NCBI RefSeq assembly: GCF_000576555.1
Contig: NZ_CP007145.1
Span: forward strand, 4,796,501-4,860,500
Reading direction: 5' to 3'
Source: Hymenobacter swuensis DY53
Lineage (GTDB): Bacteria; Bacteroidota; Bacteroidia; Cytophagales; Hymenobacteraceae
DNA: 64,000 bases
The translations under genes were made by a program, and so were the position numbers. This document shows, piece after piece, positions 61,380 to 64,000 of the stretch. The notes beneath the pieces are model-generated. The model was not told where the DNA came from. It did not search any database and saw only the letters and a list, made by a program, of their open reading frames with translations. How positions within the stretch are numbered: position 1 is the first letter of the stretch; every line of letters starts with the position of its first letter.

Positions 61380-62906
61380 GTGATTAGTACCGTTCTGACC
61401 TGGGCCGTGCAGCGCCGGTTGGCCAGCATCAGCCATTTTAGGGATAACCCGCACGAGGTGCAGCAGGCGGTACTGCACAGCCTGTTGCACACGGCCCGCG
61501 CTACGGCCTGGGGCCGCCGCTACGGCTACTCCGATGCGCCTTCGGCCCGGGAGTTTGCCCAACGGGTACCCATCAGCAGCTACGAGGAGTTGTACCCGGA
61601 AATTGAGCGGGTCCTGCGTGGCGAGTCCGATGTGTTGTGGCCCGGCCGCGTGGAGTGGTTTGCCAAAAGCAGCGGCACCACCAACGCCCGCAGCAAGTAC
61701 ATTCCCGTTACGCGCGCCTCTCTGCACGAGGGCCACTACCGCGCCGGCCGCGACATGACAGCCCTGGCCACCCGGTGCTATCCTGAAACGGATGTGCTGG
61801 CTGGCAAAACCCTGTCGCTGGGTGGTACCCACAGTGCCAATCCGTTCCGCCCTGAAGATGCCGCTTCCCGCGTCGGCGACGTGTCGGCGGTAATCATGCA
61901 GAACCTGCCGGCCTGGGCCGAGTTTATCCGTACCCCGCCGCTGGAACTGGCATTGCTGGACGAGTGGGAGGAAAAGATTGAGCGCATTGCCCGCCACGTT
62001 CTCACGGCCGATGTGCGCGTGCTGGCCGGCGTGCCCACTTGGATGATTGTGCTGCTGCGGCGGGTAACGGAGCTGGCCGGAGCCGAATCCATCGTGGACG
62101 TGTGGCCGCGCCTGGGGCTGTTTCTGCACGGGGCGGTGGCGTTTGGGCCGTACCGAGAGCTATTCCGTCAGCTGATTCCCAGCTCCCGGATGCACTACCT
62201 GGAAATATACAACGCCTCCGAAGGCTACCTAGCCCTCCAGGACGAGCCCGATTCGGAGGACCTGCTGCTGTTACTCAACCACGGCATCTACTACGAATTC
62301 CTGCCTGCCGACCAGTGGGACGTACCCCAGCCCCAGGCCATCGGGCTGGAAGAAGTGGAGCTGGGCCGCATTTACGCCCTCATCATCAGTACCAACGCCG
62401 GCCTGTGGCGGTACAAAATCGGGGATACGGTGCGGTTTACCTCTCTGGCTCCGTACCGCATCCGCATTGCTGGCCGGACCAAGCATTTTCTTAATGCCTT
62501 TGGGGAAGAAGTGGTGGTGGAAAATGCCGATGCGGCGGTAGCCGCCGCCTGCCAGGCCACCGGCACCACCGTGCGCGACTATACTGCGGCCCCCGTTTAT
62601 TTCACTGCGCACGATGGCGCCTCGCGCGGCGGCCACCAGTGGCTGATTGAATTTACCCAGCCGCCCACCGATGCGGCCCGCTTCACCAGCGTGCTTGATT
62701 CCACGCTCCGCCAGCTCAACTCCGACTATGACGCCAAACGGCACCGTGACATTGCCCTGCTGCCGCCCCAGGTAACCGCAGTACCCACCGGCACCTTTGT
62801 AGCGTGGCTGGCCCGCCGGGGCAAGCTGGGCGGCCAGCACAAGGTGCCCCGGCTCAGTAACTCACGGGAATTTCTGGAGGAAATACTTTTACAACTAAAA
62901 AATTAG
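61380..62906 (+). CDS. GH3-family acyl-adenylate-forming enzyme
   Basis: 508 residues from GTG 61380 (reads VISTVLTWAVQRRLASISHF); the open frame upstream to 61341 is not family-like. Strong resemblance to the GH3 auxin-responsive promoter family, which in plants conjugates amino acids to acyl hormones through an adenylate. Visible ATP-binding motifs: FAKSSGTTNARSKYIPVT, LEIYNASEGYLALQD, LWRYKIGDTVRFTSL and RTKHFLNAFGEEVVVE. Bacterial members are widespread in Bacteroidota; their substrate is unknown. Its stop codon lies in the right arm of a perfect AT-rich palindrome. Confidence 0.93.
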   Translation: MISTVLTWAVQRRLASISHFRDNPHEVQQAVLHSLLHTARATAWGRRYGYSDAPSAREFAQRVPISSYEELYPEIERVLRGESDVLWPGRVEWFAKSSGTTNARSKYIPVTRASLHEGHYRAGRDMTALATRCYPETDVLAGKTLSLGGTHSANPFRPEDAASRVGDVSAVIMQNLPAWAEFIRTPPLELALLDEWEEKIERIARHVLTADVRVLAGVPTWMIVLLRRVTELAGAESIVDVWPRLGLFLHGAVAFGPYRELFRQLIPSSRMHYLEIYNASEGYLALQDEPDSEDLLLLLNHGIYYEFLPADQWDVPQPQAIGLEEVELGRIYALIISTNAGLWRYKIGDTVRFTSLAPYRIRIAGRTKHFLNAFGEEVVVENADAAVAAACQATGTTVRDYTAAPVYFTAHDGASRGGHQWLIEFTQPPTDAARFTSVLDSTLRQLNSDYDAKRHRDIALLPPQVTAVPTGTFVAWLARRGKLGGQHKVPRLSNSREFLEEILLQLKN

Positions 62907-62914
62907 TTGTAAAA
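62887..62914. repeat. Perfect AT-rich 12-bp inverted repeat at the GH3 stop codon
   Basis: TTTTACAACTAA (62887-62898) and TTAGTTGTAAAA (62903-62914) are separated by AAAA. The TAG stop lies in the right arm. It could be a terminator that works on both strands or an operator for the next gene at 62945. Confidence 0.7.
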
Positions 62915-62944
62915 TAGGGCAGGTTCTTATTTTATGCTCTTGCC

Positions 62945-63451
62945 ATGCTCCGTATCCGCTTTCAGCTAGTAGTTCCGGCTTTATCAATTCTTGTGGCGGG
63001 TTGCACTACCATGGCGCAGCACGGTCCCATCGGCTTCTGGTCGCGCAACCGATTTGGCGCCGACGGGCAGCGTCAGGGTCCCTGGCGTGAGTACTTCGAC
63101 GCAGCCGAACAGCAGCCAGCTAATAAGGGGCGCTACCAGCATGGGCGGCCTGTGGGAACTTGGCAGTACTATAACGCCACCCGTCAGCGGGAACGTACTG
63201 AGCGGTTTCACCGCCAACCATACGGCCTGGTCACACTCACCTACTACCATCCGGGTGGGCAAGTGGCCAAACAGGGACAGGCCCGCTACCGTGCCGATGC
63301 TAATGTGGCCCGGTTCTACTGGTTTGGGGAGTGGAAATGTTATTCCGTTACCGGCCAGCCGCTCCGCCCCGAGTTTTATCGAAACGGTCACCGCACCGCC
63401 ACCCTGCTCACTACGCCTGCCGGCGACACGTTGTTCGGAGTAGAGCGGTAG
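62945..63451 (+). CDS. YwqK/MORN-like lipoprotein
   Basis: 168 residues. A lipoprotein signal ends in LVAGC (C20). The rest has YwqK/MORN-like strand repeats of the type G-x-W-x-Y-Y (QGPWREYFDAAEQQPANKGRYQHGRPVGTWQYYN, VTLTYYHPGGQVAKQGQARY). In databases such proteins are often called YwqK-family antitoxins, but there is no toxin gene next to it. More likely a membrane-attached beta-repeat lipoprotein of unknown role. Confidence 0.83.
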   Translation: MLRIRFQLVVPALSILVAGCTTMAQHGPIGFWSRNRFGADGQRQGPWREYFDAAEQQPANKGRYQHGRPVGTWQYYNATRQRERTERFHRQPYGLVTLTYYHPGGQVAKQGQARYRADANVARFYWFGEWKCYSVTGQPLRPEFYRNGHRTATLLTTPAGDTLFGVER

Positions 63452-63680
63452 GCCTTGCCGGCGGTAGAAGTGGATGGCGCAAATTGTACCGTGCCCGGCA
63501 AGGTGGCAGGGATAGTGCTGGCTCATTTAGAAACCAACAAATGCCATAGTAGCTTGTCAAGGCGAAAGTTAAATTAGTCGGCTAGAATGCTGTGTTTGTC
63601 GATGCGCAAGACGTCTGAAATGGATTTTGTTGAGAAACCATCCTATATTCCCGCTCTGGTTTCCCACCAATCACCCACCT
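63452..63680. other. Intergenic region
   Basis: No gene or clear regulatory motif is supported. It leads into the small broken ORF at 63681. Confidence 0.4.
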
Positions 63681-63851
63681 ATGGCAACGTCTAGCTCTTC
63701 GTAGTCTTCCGGCAGTCGTCGGCGACGGTATCGTCTGAAATCCGAAGTATCAACGGATACCAAATCCCGCAAGCTGACCCTTGCCTTTCTGGGGCTGATG
63801 CTATTCGCCTTACTGGCGAGTATCGGGGTAATTGCCGCTACTGCCGTTTAA
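63681..63851 (+). pseudogene. Small single-helix membrane protein interrupted by an in-frame TAG
   Basis: ATG 63681 starts MATSSSS, then TAG at 63702-63704. The same frame continues without another stop to TAA 63849-63851: a Ser/Arg-rich segment (SSGSRRRRYRLKSEVSTDTKSRK) and one membrane helix (LTLAFLGLMLFALLASIGVIAATAV). The coding-like structure on both sides suggests a 56-codon gene, counting the TAG, with one nonsense change (for example TCG to TAG) or a sequencing error. A start after the stop would have to use a non-ATG codon. No family is recognised. Confidence 0.6.
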
Positions 63852-63864
63852 GAAATCTGGTAGC

Positions 63865-63914
63865 ATACTAAGGCCCGGCCGTTGGTAGCAGTACCAGCAG
63901 CCGGGCCTTAGTAT
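63865..63914. terminator. Hairpin between the small ORF and the last gene
   Basis: ATACTAAGGCCCGGC (63865-63879) pairs exactly with GCCGGGCCTTAGTAT (63900-63914), and an inner GGTA/TACC stem stabilises it. There is no long T-run, but it sits between converging genes. Confidence 0.65.
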
Positions 63915-63931
63915 ATGCAGGAGCAGGCTGC

Positions 63932-64000
63932 TTACTCGTCCAGAATGCCGCCTACCATTCTGCCCAGAATCCCACCGCTTTCCTTCTGAGCGTTGCCGCC
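63932..64000 (-). CDS. C-terminal end of a DUF937/YidB-like protein
   Basis: Only the last 22 codons are in the window; the - strand frame ends at TAA (63932-63934). The visible end is Gly-rich (GGILGRMVGGILDE), like the C-termini of DUF937-type proteins that consist of Gly/Leu-rich helices. The identification rests on this tail only. Confidence 0.5.
   Translation of the reverse strand, partial: GGNAQKESGGILGRMVGGILDE

Noticed and set aside
62945..63451. YwqK-type toxin-antitoxin system
   Set aside because: The protein is a lipoprotein with MORN-like repeats and there is no toxin gene next to it.
1..64000. tRNA, rRNA, CRISPR arrays, insertion-sequence transposases, prophage
   Set aside because: Looked for on both strands by eye; no cloverleaf, spaced direct-repeat array, transposase or phage structural gene was seen. 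A tRNAscan/Infernal run would settle the RNA part.

Overview
The window looks like a piece of the main chromosome of a GC-rich Bacteroidota member, most probably Hymenobacter or a close Cytophagales relative. The evidence is a set of Bacteroidota-type promoters (TAnnTTTG -7 boxes, often 8-30 bases before the start codon with no Shine-Dalgarno), Bacteroidota families such as DUF4175, type III pantothenate kinase next to an outer-membrane barrel and LptC, a fused two-domain oligopeptide ABC ATPase, PpiD-type foldases, and dispersed palindromic intergenic repeats. I see no rRNA, tRNA, CRISPR array, insertion sequence or prophage. Gene identities were read from motifs and overall resemblance by eye; no database search was run. 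Layout: 0-14.8 kb holds the end of a transporter, a small STAS-like protein, a tandem M16 peptidase, a DUF4175 membrane coiled-coil protein, an RsbW-like ATPase with ybeY, an Ate/Bpt-like aminoacyl transferase, mnmG, a methyltransferase and an Ig-like lipoprotein. 14.9-15.4 kb is a gene-free stretch with about a dozen DnaA boxes and an AT-rich unwinding block: this is very probably the chromosomal origin oriC, lying beside a DUF4385 gene and not beside dnaA. Further DnaA boxes sit at 15.70 and 16.94-16.98 kb. 17-39 kb carries housekeeping genes (phosphate transporter, glyQS, RND exporter, ileS, lspA, aldo/keto reductase, ABC ATPase, R2K ATP-grasp protein, rnr, polyprenyl synthase, rhomboid, GDPD). 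39.5-40.5 kb is an AT-rich island with a small helix-turn-helix gene, a dense cluster of GTTACA/TGTAAC motifs and a perfect parS centromere-like site at 40148. 41-64 kb holds a recF-dciA replication pair, pdhA, ribH, a DksA-like protein, an RluB-type pseudouridine synthase with a huge disordered extension, the coaX-barrel-lptC-small-membrane-protein-ppiD run, a TPR protein, recJ, DoxX, an M61 peptidase, lptB, a GH3-family enzyme, a YwqK-like lipoprotein, and a tiny membrane ORF broken by an amber codon. How it fits together: oriC, parS, recF, dciA and mnmG (a gene often found at origins) within about 33 kb mark this as the origin domain of the chromosome. LptC, LptB, LspA, PpiD and several lipoproteins serve envelope assembly. 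The most unusual material is the AT-rich HTH/GTTACA/parS island, the REPIN-like palindromes whose internal hairpins show compensatory base changes, and the origin itself.
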